Positions 1 through 7,219 of a stretch of 17,039 nt of DNA are shown here, piece by piece. The stretch spans positions 1 through 17,039 of the forward strand of contig NZ_PKIZ01000028.1 in NCBI RefSeq assembly GCF_002847825.1, given 5' to 3'. The position numbers and the translations under genes were made by a program. The stretch is from Kytococcus schroeteri (GTDB taxonomy: Bacteria > Actinomycetota > Actinomycetes > Actinomycetales > Dermatophilaceae). Under the pieces are notes generated by a model. That model was not told the DNA's origin and did no database searches. It saw only the letters and a list, made by a program, of their open reading frames with translations. Every line of letters starts with the position of its first letter. Within the stretch, counting starts at the first letter, position 1.

Positions 1-269
1 ACCGTCCTCGCACCCGCTCACCCCGGGCCGCCACCCTGGCTGCTTCCGTGGTCAGCCAGTCCAGCTCGACCGGGCCCACCGGCAGCGGCCAACGCCGACA
101 ACACCCGCCCCACCGCGGAGTCCAACCCCGCGAACGCCTCCACGACCTCACCCCACACCACCGCGGCAGCAGGGCCACCACCCCCACCGGGCACCGGCGT
201 CTCGTTCGTCGTCCTGGGCACGGGCACCACCCCCTCGATGGCCAACCACTGGTCGAACCCCCTGTCCAA
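1..269 (-). pseudogene. Frameshifted gene fragment, cut by the window edge; possibly a DUF222/HNH-type protein N-terminus
   Basis: A minus-strand frame opens at a TTG at 267-269, with a G-rich stretch upstream as a possible ribosome site, and reads into an Ala-rich helix ending LSALAAAGG. In that frame it stops at 18-20. From about position 76 leftwards, the neighbouring frame continues seamlessly as PVELDWLTTEAARVAARGER and stays open to the window edge. Removing one base from the GGGCCCGG run around 71-77 joins the two parts into one plausible protein. The amphipathic Ala/Glu/Arg-rich helices resemble the N-terminal part of actinobacterial DUF222 (13E12-repeat) HNH endonuclease proteins, but no catalytic motif is inside the window, so the family is a weak guess. 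Whether this is a real pseudogene or a sequencing error cannot be told here. Confidence 0.4.
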
Positions 270-398
270 CCAACTACCCCCACACTAGTACACACAACCG
301 ACCTACTGCAACCCCACCATCGAACATGTGAACTACCTGACGCCCGCGCCCGCACCACCACCCACCCTGTGGACACCGACCGGGTCCGTCCCTCTCGC

Positions 399-404
399 TA
401 GGGT
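399..404 (+). promoter_or_regulatory. Candidate -10 element for the cupin gene
   Basis: TAGGGT fits the actinobacterial TAnnnT -10 pattern and would start transcription around 411, about 30 bases before the cupin ATG. I found no good -35 hexamer at normal spacing, so support is weak. Confidence 0.22.
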
Positions 405-440
405 CGCGACGGCAGCCACACCCCACCCGGAGAGGACCCC

Positions 441-752
441 ATGCGCTTCGTGACCGCCACCGACCACACCGCCGACCGCCCCTGGGGCGCCCTCGACCTG
501 GCCACCGTCGACGGCGCCTCGGTCCGCCTCCACTGGACCGACGAGCCCTACGTCTGGCACGTCAACGACGGCGTCGAGGTGTTCGTGGTGCTCGACGGCG
601 CGGTGGACATGCACTACCGCGCGGACGGCCGCGAGGAGGTGGAACTGCTCACCCCGGGGCGCATCTGCATCGCCGAGGAGGGCGACGAGCACGTGGCCCA
701 CCCGCGCGGAGCCGCACGCATCCTCGTGGTCGAGCGCGAGGGGTCGGTCTGA
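441..752 (+). CDS. Small single-domain cupin protein
   Basis: This 103-residue protein is about the size of one cupin beta-barrel. Motif 1 can be read around His40-Val-Asn, Glu46 and Gly53, and motif 2 around Gly73 with Gly81 and His84. The usual HxH is therefore HxN, so a metal site, if present, has an altered ligand set. Small stand-alone cupins bind sugars, metals or small acids, or serve as sensors, and no specific substrate can be inferred. The start is an ATG preceded by GGAGAGGA at good spacing. It is the only gene called on the plus strand and converges with dnaE, leaving 48 bases between the two stop codons. There is no signal peptide or membrane segment, so it should be cytoplasmic. 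The family call is reasonably sure; the function is unknown. Confidence 0.8.
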   Translation: MRFVTATDHTADRPWGALDLATVDGASVRLHWTDEPYVWHVNDGVEVFVVLDGAVDMHYRADGREEVELLTPGRICIAEEGDEHVAHPRGAARILVVEREGSV

Positions 753-800
753 GGCGCGGCGACCACGGCGGCAGCCTGCAGAGGCGGCGGCGCGCCCCGC

Positions 801-3800
801 TCAACCCACCGCCAGACAGTTCGGCCCCAGCAGCTGCTTGAGGTCACCGAACAGCGAGTTCGACGCCTCCACGCGCAGGCTGTCCTCCACCCGCATCACC
901 ACCCGGCGCCCGGGCTGGGTGAGGTGGATCTGCACCTCCGTGGGCCCGGGGTGCTCCGAGAGCACGGTGCGCAGCCTGTTCACCACCGCATCGGTGGTCT
1001 GGTTCATGGCCATGTGGATCATCACCGGACCGCGGGGCCCGTCGTCCAGGTCCGGCAGCCGCAGGTCGCTGGCGAAGATCGACACCCCGTCCTCACCACG
1101 CTTCACGCGACCGGTGACCACGCACACCACGTCCTGCGTGAGCATCGTGGAGACGGTCATGTAGGTACGCGCGAAGAACAGGCACTCCACCGACCCCTCG
1201 AGGTCCTCCACGGTGGCGATGGCCCACAGCTCGCCACGCTTGTTGCGCTTGGTGACCACCTGGGTGATGAGCCCGGCGATGGTGACCTCCGCACCGTCGG
1301 GCTTGCCGTCCTCGGAGTTGAGCACCGCGATGGTGCAGTCCGCCGCCCGGCTCAGCGCGTGCTCGATGCCGAACAGCGGGTGGTCCGAGACGTACAGACC
1401 CAGCATGTCGCGCTCGAAGGCCAGGAGGGTCTGCTTGTCCCACTCCATGTCCGGGATGGCCGGCATGCCGCCCAGCCCGCTGGACCCGCCCTCGTCGGAC
1501 TCGCCCATGAGCGCGGCGAAGAGCGACTCCTGACCGCGCTCCTGCTCCTTCTTCTCCCCCACCAGGGCGTCCACGTAGGCCTCGTGCACGCTCGCCAGGG
1601 CCTGGCGCTGGTGGCCGAGGTCGTCGAACGCACCGGCCTTGATGAGGGAGTCGATGGTGCGCTTGTTGCACACCACCGCCGGGCACTTGCGCAGGAAGTC
1701 CTCGAAGGAGGTGAACCGCCCCTTCTCCTCACGGGTGGCGATGATGGCCTTCACCACGTTGCCGCCCACGTTGCGGATGGCCTCCAGACCGAAGCGGATG
1801 TCCTCCCCCACGGCGGCGAACTGGCCGATGGACTCGTTGACGTCCGGCGGCAGCACCTTGATGCCCATGCGGCGGCACTCGCCCAGGTACAGGGCGGACT
1901 TGTCCTTGTCGTCGCGCACGCTGGTGAGCAGCGCGGCCATGTACTCGGCGCGGTAGTTGGCCTTGAGGTAGGCGGTCCAGTACGACACCACGCCGTAGGC
2001 GGCGGTGTGCGCCTTGTTGAACGCGTAGTCACTGAACGGCAGGAGGATGCCCCAGAGCGTCTCGACCGACTCCTTGGAGTACCCGTTGTCGAGCATGCCG
2101 GCCTCGAAGTTGACGTACTCGGCGTCGAGCACCTCCTTCTTCTTCTTGCCCATGGCGCGACGCAGCAGGTCTGCGTTGCCGAGCGTGTAGCCCGCCAGCT
2201 TCTGCGCGATCTCCATGACCTGCTCCTGGTAGATGATCAGGCCGTAGGTCATCTTCAGGATCGGCTCGAGCGCCTCGGTGAGCTCGGGGTGGATGTAGTC
2301 CACCGGCTGCTTGCCGTTCTTGCGCAGCGCGAAGTTGGTGTGCGCGTTGGCGCCCATGGGGCCGGGGCGGTAGAGCGCGAGGGCGGCGGAGATGTCCTCG
2401 AAGTTGTCCGGCTGCATGAGGCGCAGCAGCGAGCGCATGCCGCCGCCGTCGAGCTGGAAGACGCCGAGCGTGTCGCCCCGGGCCAGCAGCTTGTAGGCCG
2501 CCGGGTCGGTCATGTCCTTGCTCAGGGCGTCGAGGTCGATCTCCTCGCCCCGGTTGGACTCCACGTTCTTGATGGCGTCGTCGAGGATGGTGAGATTGCG
2601 CAGCCCCAGGAAGTCCATCTTGACCAGGCCGAGCGTCTCGCAGGACGGGTAGTCGAACTGCGTGATGATCTGCCCGTCGGCCTCGCGCCGCATGATCGGG
2701 ATGAGGTCGATGAGGGGCTCGCTGGCCATGATCACGCCGGCGGCGTGCACGCCCCACTGGCGCTTCAGGCCCTCCAGGCCGACCGCGGTGTCGAACACCT
2801 CGCGGGCCTCGGGGTCGTTGGCGTGCAGCTCGCGGAAGTCGATGGCCTCGGCGTAACGGGGGTGCTTCTCGTCGAAGATGCCCGAGAGCGGGATGTCCTT
2901 GCCCATCACCGCCGGCGGCATGGCCTTGGTGAGCTTCTCACCGGTGGCGAACGGGAAGCCCATCACGCGGCTGGCGTCCTTGAGGGCCTGCTTGGCCTTG
3001 ATGGTGCCGTAGGTGACGATCATGGCCACGCGGTCGCTGCCGTACTTCTCGGTGACGTACTTGATGACCTCGGGGCGGCGGCGCTCGTCGAAGTCGACGT
3101 CGAAGTCCGGCATCGACTGACGCTCGGGGTTGAGGAAGCGCTCGAAGATCAGGCCGTGCGGCACCGGGTCCAGGTCCGTGATGCCCATGGCGTAGGCGCA
3201 CATGGAACCGGCACCACTGCCACGCCCCGGACCCACGCGGATGCCGTTGTCCTTGGCCCAGTTGATGAAGTCGGCCACCACGAGGAAGTACCCGGGGTAC
3301 CCCTTGCCGATGATGACCTCCTGCTCGTACTCCGCCTGCTTCAGGGCGTAGTCGGGCACGGTGTCGCCGAAGCGGCGCTTCAGGCCGGTCTGCACCTCGT
3401 GGATGAACCAGGACGTCTCGTCGTGGCCGTCGGGGCAGGGGAAGCGCGGCATGTACCGGCCCTCCCCCTCGGTGAACTCGACATTGCACCGTTCGGCGAT
3501 GAGCAGGGTGTTGTCGCACGCCTCGGGCAGCTCGCGCCACAGGTGGCGCATCTCCGCGGCGGACTTGATGTAGAACTCGTCGCTGTCGAACTTGAACCGG
3601 TTGGGGTCCATCAAGGTCGACCCGGACTGCACGCACAGCAGGGCGCCGTGGGCCTTGGCGTCCTCCTTCTTGGTGTAGTGCAGGTCGTTGGTGGCCACCA
3701 GCGGCAACTCGAGCTCCTTGGCCAGCTTGAGCAGGTCGGCACGGACGTTCCGCTCGATGTCGAGCCCGTGGTCCATGAGCTCGCAGAAGTAGTTGTCGCG

Positions 3801-4367
3801 ACCGAAGATGTCGCGCAGGTCGCTGGCGGCCTGCAGGGCCTCGGAGTACTGCCCCAGGCGCAGGCGGGTCTGCACCTCGCCCGAGGGGCAGCCGGTGGTG
3901 GCGATGAGCCCCTTGCTGTAGCGCTCCAGCAGCTCGCGGTCCATGCGGGGCTTGAAGTAGAAGCCCTCGATGGAGGCCAGCGACGAGGCGCGGAAGAGGT
4001 TGTGCATGCCCTCGGTGGTCTCGGCCCACAGGGTCATGTGGGTGTACGCACCGGATCCGGAGACGTCGTTGCGCCCCCCGTCGCCGTACTTCACACGGGT
4101 CTTGTCCGTGCGGTGCGTGCCGGGGGTGACGTAGGCCTCCACTCCGATGATGGGCTTGGCCTGGTACTTGCGCGCCTTGGACCAGAACTCGTAGGCACCG
4201 AACACCGAGCCGTGGTCCGTGGTGGCGATGGCGGGCATGCCCATCTCGTCGGCCGTGGCGAACATGTCGTCGATGCGGGCCGCACCGTCCAGCATCGAGT
4301 ACTCGGTGTGGTTGTGCAGGTGGACGAAGTTCTCACCGGTGCCGGAGGTGGGGGTGGGTGCGCTCAT
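801..4367 (-). CDS. dnaE: DNA polymerase III subunit alpha (DnaE1 type)
   Basis: This is the replicative DNA polymerase catalytic subunit, 1188 residues, normal for actinobacterial DnaE1. The PHP domain (about 13-290) keeps its metal-ligand motifs: HLHNH at 16-20, TTDHG at 49-53, GVEAY, MDHG near 198 and NDLHY near 227-231. This suggests an active PHP proofreading exonuclease, as known for mycobacterial DnaE1. The palm carries GPGRGSGAGS (379-388) and the catalytic Asp pair in PDFDVDFDE (D421, D423), with the third Asp probably D585 in KMDFLG. Helix-hairpin-helix and fingers regions follow. QESLF at 946-950 fits a beta-clamp-binding motif, and an OB fold (about 1025-1105) and a C-terminal domain end the protein. 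The ATG at 4365-4367 is preceded by AGGA nine bases away. A long hairpin separates it from the lipoprotein gene upstream, so it is probably its own transcription unit. Confidence 0.98.
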   Translation of the reverse strand: MSAPTPTSGTGENFVHLHNHTEYSMLDGAARIDDMFATADEMGMPAIATTDHGSVFGAYEFWSKARKYQAKPIIGVEAYVTPGTHRTDKTRVKYGDGGRNDVSGSGAYTHMTLWAETTEGMHNLFRASSLASIEGFYFKPRMDRELLERYSKGLIATTGCPSGEVQTRLRLGQYSEALQAASDLRDIFGRDNYFCELMDHGLDIERNVRADLLKLAKELELPLVATNDLHYTKKEDAKAHGALLCVQSGSTLMDPNRFKFDSDEFYIKSAAEMRHLWRELPEACDNTLLIAERCNVEFTEGEGRYMPRFPCPDGHDETSWFIHEVQTGLKRRFGDTVPDYALKQAEYEQEVIIGKGYPGYFLVVADFINWAKDNGIRVGPGRGSGAGSMCAYAMGITDLDPVPHGLIFERFLNPERQSMPDFDVDFDERRRPEVIKYVTEKYGSDRVAMIVTYGTIKAKQALKDASRVMGFPFATGEKLTKAMPPAVMGKDIPLSGIFDEKHPRYAEAIDFRELHANDPEAREVFDTAVGLEGLKRQWGVHAAGVIMASEPLIDLIPIMRREADGQIITQFDYPSCETLGLVKMDFLGLRNLTILDDAIKNVESNRGEEIDLDALSKDMTDPAAYKLLARGDTLGVFQLDGGGMRSLLRLMQPDNFEDISAALALYRPGPMGANAHTNFALRKNGKQPVDYIHPELTEALEPILKMTYGLIIYQEQVMEIAQKLAGYTLGNADLLRRAMGKKKKEVLDAEYVNFEAGMLDNGYSKESVETLWGILLPFSDYAFNKAHTAAYGVVSYWTAYLKANYRAEYMAALLTSVRDDKDKSALYLGECRRMGIKVLPPDVNESIGQFAAVGEDIRFGLEAIRNVGGNVVKAIIATREEKGRFTSFEDFLRKCPAVVCNKRTIDSLIKAGAFDDLGHQRQALASVHEAYVDALVGEKKEQERGQESLFAALMGESDEGGSSGLGGMPAIPDMEWDKQTLLAFERDMLGLYVSDHPLFGIEHALSRAADCTIAVLNSEDGKPDGAEVTIAGLITQVVTKRNKRGELWAIATVEDLEGSVECLFFARTYMTVSTMLTQDVVCVVTGRVKRGEDGVSIFASDLRLPDLDDGPRGPVMIHMAMNQTTDAVVNRLRTVLSEHPGPTEVQIHLTQPGRRVVMRVEDSLRVEASNSLFGDLKQLLGPNCLAVG

Positions 4368-4375
4368 CGCGGGTC

Positions 4376-4381
4376 ATCCTA
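4376..4381 (-). promoter_or_regulatory. Candidate -10 element of dnaE, possibly giving a leaderless mRNA
   Basis: On the minus strand TAGGAT (TAnnnT type) ends eight bases before the dnaE ATG. Transcription starting 7-8 bases downstream would begin at or one base before the start codon, giving a leaderless message. The same bases include AGGA, which could instead act as a ribosome binding site in a longer transcript. No convincing -35 hexamer lies 16-18 bases upstream, where the terminator arm of the preceding gene sits. Confidence 0.35.
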
Positions 4382-4398
4382 CGACCGGCCACCGACAG

Positions 4399-4439
4399 CC
4401 TCCGGGGGCCGTGGGAACCGGTCCCACGACCCCCGGAGG
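4399..4439 (-). terminator. Long hairpin terminator between the lipoprotein gene and dnaE
   Basis: Two arms of about 20 bases (4399-4418 and 4420-4439) are almost perfectly complementary (CCTCCGGGGG... pairing with ...CCCCCGGAGG), with only about two irregularities and a minimal loop. It starts 9 bases past the stop codon of the lipoprotein gene. There is no U-tract, as is common for actinobacterial hairpin terminators. It should end transcription of that gene and insulate dnaE. Confidence 0.8.
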
Positions 4440-4447
4440 GAGCCCGC

Positions 4448-5551
4448 TCAACGCCCCGGCGAGGCGCCGGAGGGCGCCCGGACGACGTCCGTCACGACGA
4501 GGTCACCGGGCACGGAGTGGCCCAGCGTCCGCTCGTGCACGTGCTCGGGGTCGTCGAGCGCGAACCACCGCAGCAGCAGGTGCTCACGCTCGGTGACCGC
4601 CATCTGCGCGGAGCCCTCGTCGAGCGAGAAGTGGGCGCTGCCGCGCTGGTGCTCGTCCACGACGAACCGCCCGATGCGCCGCGCGTCGGAACCGTCCGCC
4701 GAGGCCGCGGCGACGACCCCGTCGTGGGTGACCCAGACCAGCTGGTCACCCCACCGGGCCAGGTCCAGCACCCCCATCCTCCGACGGACGGCCCGGTCCC
4801 CCGTCATCGGCACCGTCCTCACGTCACCCCGGACCGAGGTCACCACCCGCAGCTCCTCACCCGACCCCGGGGAGGCGAAGCCGGCCAGACCCGTGCCCCG
4901 GCCCCGGTGGCACACCCACTGCACCGTCGTGGCCCCCTGCAGGTACCTGCCGCGCAGGACGGAACGGCCCACCTCCTGGACTCCCCCGTCGGTGTCGATG
5001 CGCAGCTCGGTCAGGTGCTGCGCCGCGGAGTCACTGGCTCCGTCGTCGTCGACGAGAACCCGGTAGTCCTTGCCGCAGGACCATGCCCCCACCACGTACC
5101 CGTCGACCTCCACCCGGGCGTCAACCCCCTCGGGATCGATCACACTGCCCGTGAACGCGTACCCCCGGCCTCCGGACCGGGTGCCGGCGTTCTTCAGCAC
5201 CAGGGTCGTGTCACCGACACCGGTGACGGTGACTCCGCCCACCTCGTCCTCGTCGGAGGGCGGCAGGTCCCCCACCCCGGGAGCCCCACCTGCCACGGGG
5301 AGCAGCACCTCCTGCTGCCGGGCGGGCACCACGAGCTGGCCGCCTGCGACCACGGCGTCGGCGTTCTCCACACCCGCAGTGGGGTGCTCGGCGACCACGT
5401 CCCCGGCATCGTCCACCAGCACCACCTGACCGTGGGGGTGCCCCCCATCGGCGTCCAGGGAGGTCTCGACCACGGCCACCGACCACGGGGGCAGCGACGT
5501 GGTCTCCTCCTGGGACCCCTCTCCGCTGCACCCGGCCACGAGGCACGCCAC
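4448..5551 (-). CDS. Secreted lipoprotein of unknown function; signal peptide interrupted by an apparent frameshift
   Basis: From the first in-frame start (GTG 5549-5551) the protein is 367 residues and begins MACLVAGCSGEG, a lipobox (LVAGC, Cys8) followed by a polar linker. This is the cleavage site for lipoprotein signal peptidase and the lipidation site. A signal peptide needs a charged n-region and a longer hydrophobic stretch, and these are encoded one frame away, upstream to an ATG at 5592-5594. The mature part is rich in short beta strands with repeated V-x-V and W/G/D turns, for example GDQLVWVTHDGVVAAASADGS, which suggests a beta-propeller-like extracytoplasmic domain. No catalytic motif is recognised. 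It lies between rluD and dnaE and ends in a strong terminator. I do not recognise a named family. Confidence 0.75.
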   Translation of the reverse strand: MACLVAGCSGEGSQEETTSLPPWSVAVVETSLDADGGHPHGQVVLVDDAGDVVAEHPTAGVENADAVVAGGQLVVPARQQEVLLPVAGGAPGVGDLPPSDEDEVGGVTVTGVGDTTLVLKNAGTRSGGRGYAFTGSVIDPEGVDARVEVDGYVVGAWSCGKDYRVLVDDDGASDSAAQHLTELRIDTDGGVQEVGRSVLRGRYLQGATTVQWVCHRGRGTGLAGFASPGSGEELRVVTSVRGDVRTVPMTGDRAVRRRMGVLDLARWGDQLVWVTHDGVVAAASADGSDARRIGRFVVDEHQRGSAHFSLDEGSAQMAVTEREHLLLRWFALDDPEHVHERTLGHSVPGDLVVTDVVRAPSGASPGR

Positions 5552-5594
5552 CGCCCCCCAGACCCACGACCCGTCGTGCCCACACCCATCGCAT
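5552..5594 (-). other. Out-of-frame 5' end of the lipoprotein signal peptide
   Basis: An ATG at 5592-5594 with GGGAG seven bases upstream reads MRWVWARRVVGLG. With one G fewer in the G6 run at 5554-5559 it would continue directly into AVACLVAGC, giving a textbook lipoprotein signal peptide: an Arg-rich n-region, a hydrophobic core and a lipobox. As given, that frame continues into Gly/Arg-rich nonsense. The lipoprotein frame itself has no ATG, GTG or TTG upstream of 5551. This is therefore the probable true start of the gene, split by a one-base insertion or a base-calling error. Confidence 0.7.
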
Positions 5595-5675
5595 CGGCGC
5601 TCTCCCGTCCCGGCGCACCTCCTGACGGTGCCGCTCGTCCCGAGCAGTAGACGCTGCAGCGCCGGTGGGAGCTCT

Positions 5676-5692
5676 CCCCCTCAGGGGGGGGG
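5676..5692 (-). terminator. Weak C/G-run hairpin after rluD
   Basis: CCCCC-TCA-GGGGG (with extra G) lies 14 bases beyond the rluD stop codon and can fold with a three-base loop. The stem is short and there is no U-tract. It is the only terminator-like structure between rluD and the lipoprotein gene, so the two may be partly co-transcribed. Confidence 0.3.
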
Positions 5693-5705
5693 CGGCGGGC
5701 GCGAC

Positions 5706-6635
5706 TCAGCCGCGGAGCTGGTCGATGGCCGCCTGCAGGTCGTCGGGGTACTCGCTGGTGAAGGTGACCCACTCCCCCGAGCCGGGGTGGGTGAAGCCCA
5801 GCTCCACGGCGTGCAGCCACTGGCGCTCCAGCCCGAGCCGCTTGGCCAGGGTCGGGTCGGCCCCGTAGGTGGGGTCACCCGCGCAGGGGTGGCCCATCGC
5901 GGAGAAGTGCACGCGGATCTGGTGGGTGCGCCCGGTCTCCAGGTGCACCTCCAGCAGGGAGGCCGCGCGGTGTGCCTCGAGCAGCTCGTAGTGCGTGATG
6001 CTGGGGCGCCCGGTGGACATGACGGCGAACCGGTAGTCGTGCCCCGGGTGGCGGCCGATGGGGGCGTCGATGGTGCCGCTCAACGGGTCCGGCAGGCCCT
6101 GGACCACCGTGTGGTAGGTCTTCTCGACCGTCCGGTCGCGGAAGGCCTGCTTGAGCACCGTGTAGGCACGCTCGGACTTGGCCACCACCATGAGCCCGGA
6201 GGTGCCCACGTCCAGGCGCTGCACGATGCCCTGGCGCTCGGCGGCGCCCGAGGTGCTGATGCGGTAGCCCTCCGCGGCCAGCCCACCCACGACGTCCGGG
6301 CCCTTCCAGCCCACCGACGGGTGCGCGGCCACGCCGGCCGGCTTGTCCACCACGATGATCTCGGTGTCCTCGTGCACGACCCGCATGCCGGGGATCGGCT
6401 CGGTGCTCGGCAGCACGGGCTGCGCCTGGTTCTCGGCCGGGAGGGTCACCGTCACCAGCTCGCCGGCCAGCAGCCGGTCACCCTTGCCCAGGGCCTTGGA
6501 GCCCATGACCACGCCGCCCTCGGCGGCCACGTCGGCCACCCGGTTGCGGGAAAGTCCCAGCAGCCGGGAGAGCCCGGCGTCGACGCGCTCGCCGTCCAGC
6601 CCGTCGGGGACCACCACGGTGCGGGTGTCGCTCAT
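5706..6635 (-). CDS. rluD: 23S rRNA pseudouridine synthase, RluA/RluD family
   Basis: The enzyme isomerises uridine to pseudouridine in RNA; family members of this type modify helix 69 of 23S rRNA. The 309 residues show an N-terminal S4 RNA-binding domain (about 14-75, [20 protein letters not shown]) and the catalytic domain, with the nucleophile Asp142 in [15 protein letters not shown]. It also has the family motifs VVDKPAGV (95-102) and [10 protein letters not shown] (235-244). Length and architecture are normal. Its ATG overlaps the lspA stop as ATGA, so translation is coupled to lspA, and AGGAGGAGCG lies just upstream. Linkage to lspA is common across bacteria. The family is certain; the exact target uridines are inferred. 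Confidence 0.95.
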   Translation of the reverse strand: MSDTRTVVVPDGLDGERVDAGLSRLLGLSRNRVADVAAEGGVVMGSKALGKGDRLLAGELVTVTLPAENQAQPVLPSTEPIPGMRVVHEDTEIIVVDKPAGVAAHPSVGWKGPDVVGGLAAEGYRISTSGAAERQGIVQRLDVGTSGLMVVAKSERAYTVLKQAFRDRTVEKTYHTVVQGLPDPLSGTIDAPIGRHPGHDYRFAVMSTGRPSITHYELLEAHRAASLLEVHLETGRTHQIRVHFSAMGHPCAGDPTYGADPTLAKRLGLERQWLHAVELGFTHPGSGEWVTFTSEYPDDLQAAIDQLRG

Positions 6636-7219
6636 GCTCGCTCCTCCTGGTCGGCGCGGGTCGTCGCCTCGGTCTCGTCGGCCTGCGCGGTGGGCTCCAC
6701 GCCACGCAGGGCCTGCAGCACGATGAGGGCCGCACCGCAGGTGACGCCGATGTCGGCCACGTTGAAGATCGGCCAGTGCGGCAGCATCAGGAAGTCCACC
6801 ACGTGGCCGCGCCCCACGCCGGGCGCCCGGACGAGGCGGTCCACCAGGTTGCCCGCCGCGCCGCCGGCCACGAGGCCCAGCGCGAGGGCCCACAGCGGGC
6901 TCACCACCCGCGTGCTGAACCACAGGATGGCGCCGGTGACCAGCGTGGCCAGCACCGTGAACACCCACGTGGTGCCGGTGCCGAGGCTGAACGCCGCGCC
7001 GGGGTTGAACACCAGCCGAAGCTGCAGCAGCTCCCCCAGGAGGGGTCGGGTGACGCCGCGCTCGAGGCCGCTGAGGGCCCACTGCTTGGTGGCCTGGTCG
7101 AGGACCACCCACAGCGCGGCGAGACCCGCCACGAGGGGCAGGAAGCCCCCGCGGCGGGTCGTCGGACGAGTGGTCTGGGTGTGGGACGCGTTCAGCGTCG
7201 CTCCTGGTGCTGCTTGCAT
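6632..7219 (-). CDS. lspA: Lipoprotein signal peptidase (signal peptidase II)
   Basis: This inner-membrane aspartic protease cleaves diacylglyceryl-prolipoproteins before the lipid-modified Cys. From the ATG at 7217-7219 it is 195 residues. Four hydrophobic segments are seen (about 26-44, 81-102, 106-122, 152-171). Conserved motifs are VVLDQATK (D41), [14 protein letters not shown] (catalytic D127) and FNVAD (catalytic D156). The C-tail is polar. The ATG lies 25 bases inside the upstream gene and has no ribosome site. A CTG at 7193-7195, overlapping the upstream TGA as CTGA and sitting five bases after AGGAG, would give 187 residues and looks better for initiation. Either start keeps all catalytic parts. 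It could process the lipoprotein encoded at 4448-5594. Confidence 0.95.
   Translation of the reverse strand: MQAAPGATLNASHTQTTRPTTRRGGFLPLVAGLAALWVVLDQATKQWALSGLERGVTRPLLGELLQLRLVFNPGAAFSLGTGTTWVFTVLATLVTGAILWFSTRVVSPLWALALGLVAGGAAGNLVDRLVRAPGVGRGHVVDFLMLPHWPIFNVADIGVTCGAALIVLQALRGVEPTAQADETEATTRADQEERA

Noticed and set aside
48..401. A 117-codon plus-strand frame at the left edge
   Set aside because: It is His/Pro/Thr/Arg-rich without motif or ribosome site and lies opposite the more protein-like minus-strand frames.
753..796. A bidirectional terminator between the cupin gene and dnaE
   Set aside because: Only six-base arms (GGCGCG/CGCGCC) over a loop of more than 30 bases could be found, too weak to support.
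924..5066. A 1380-codon open frame on the plus strand opposite dnaE
   Set aside because: It is the antisense shadow of dnaE and the lipoprotein gene in GC-rich DNA. The composition is His/Val/Leu/Gly-biased without domains, and dnaE on the other strand is unmistakable.
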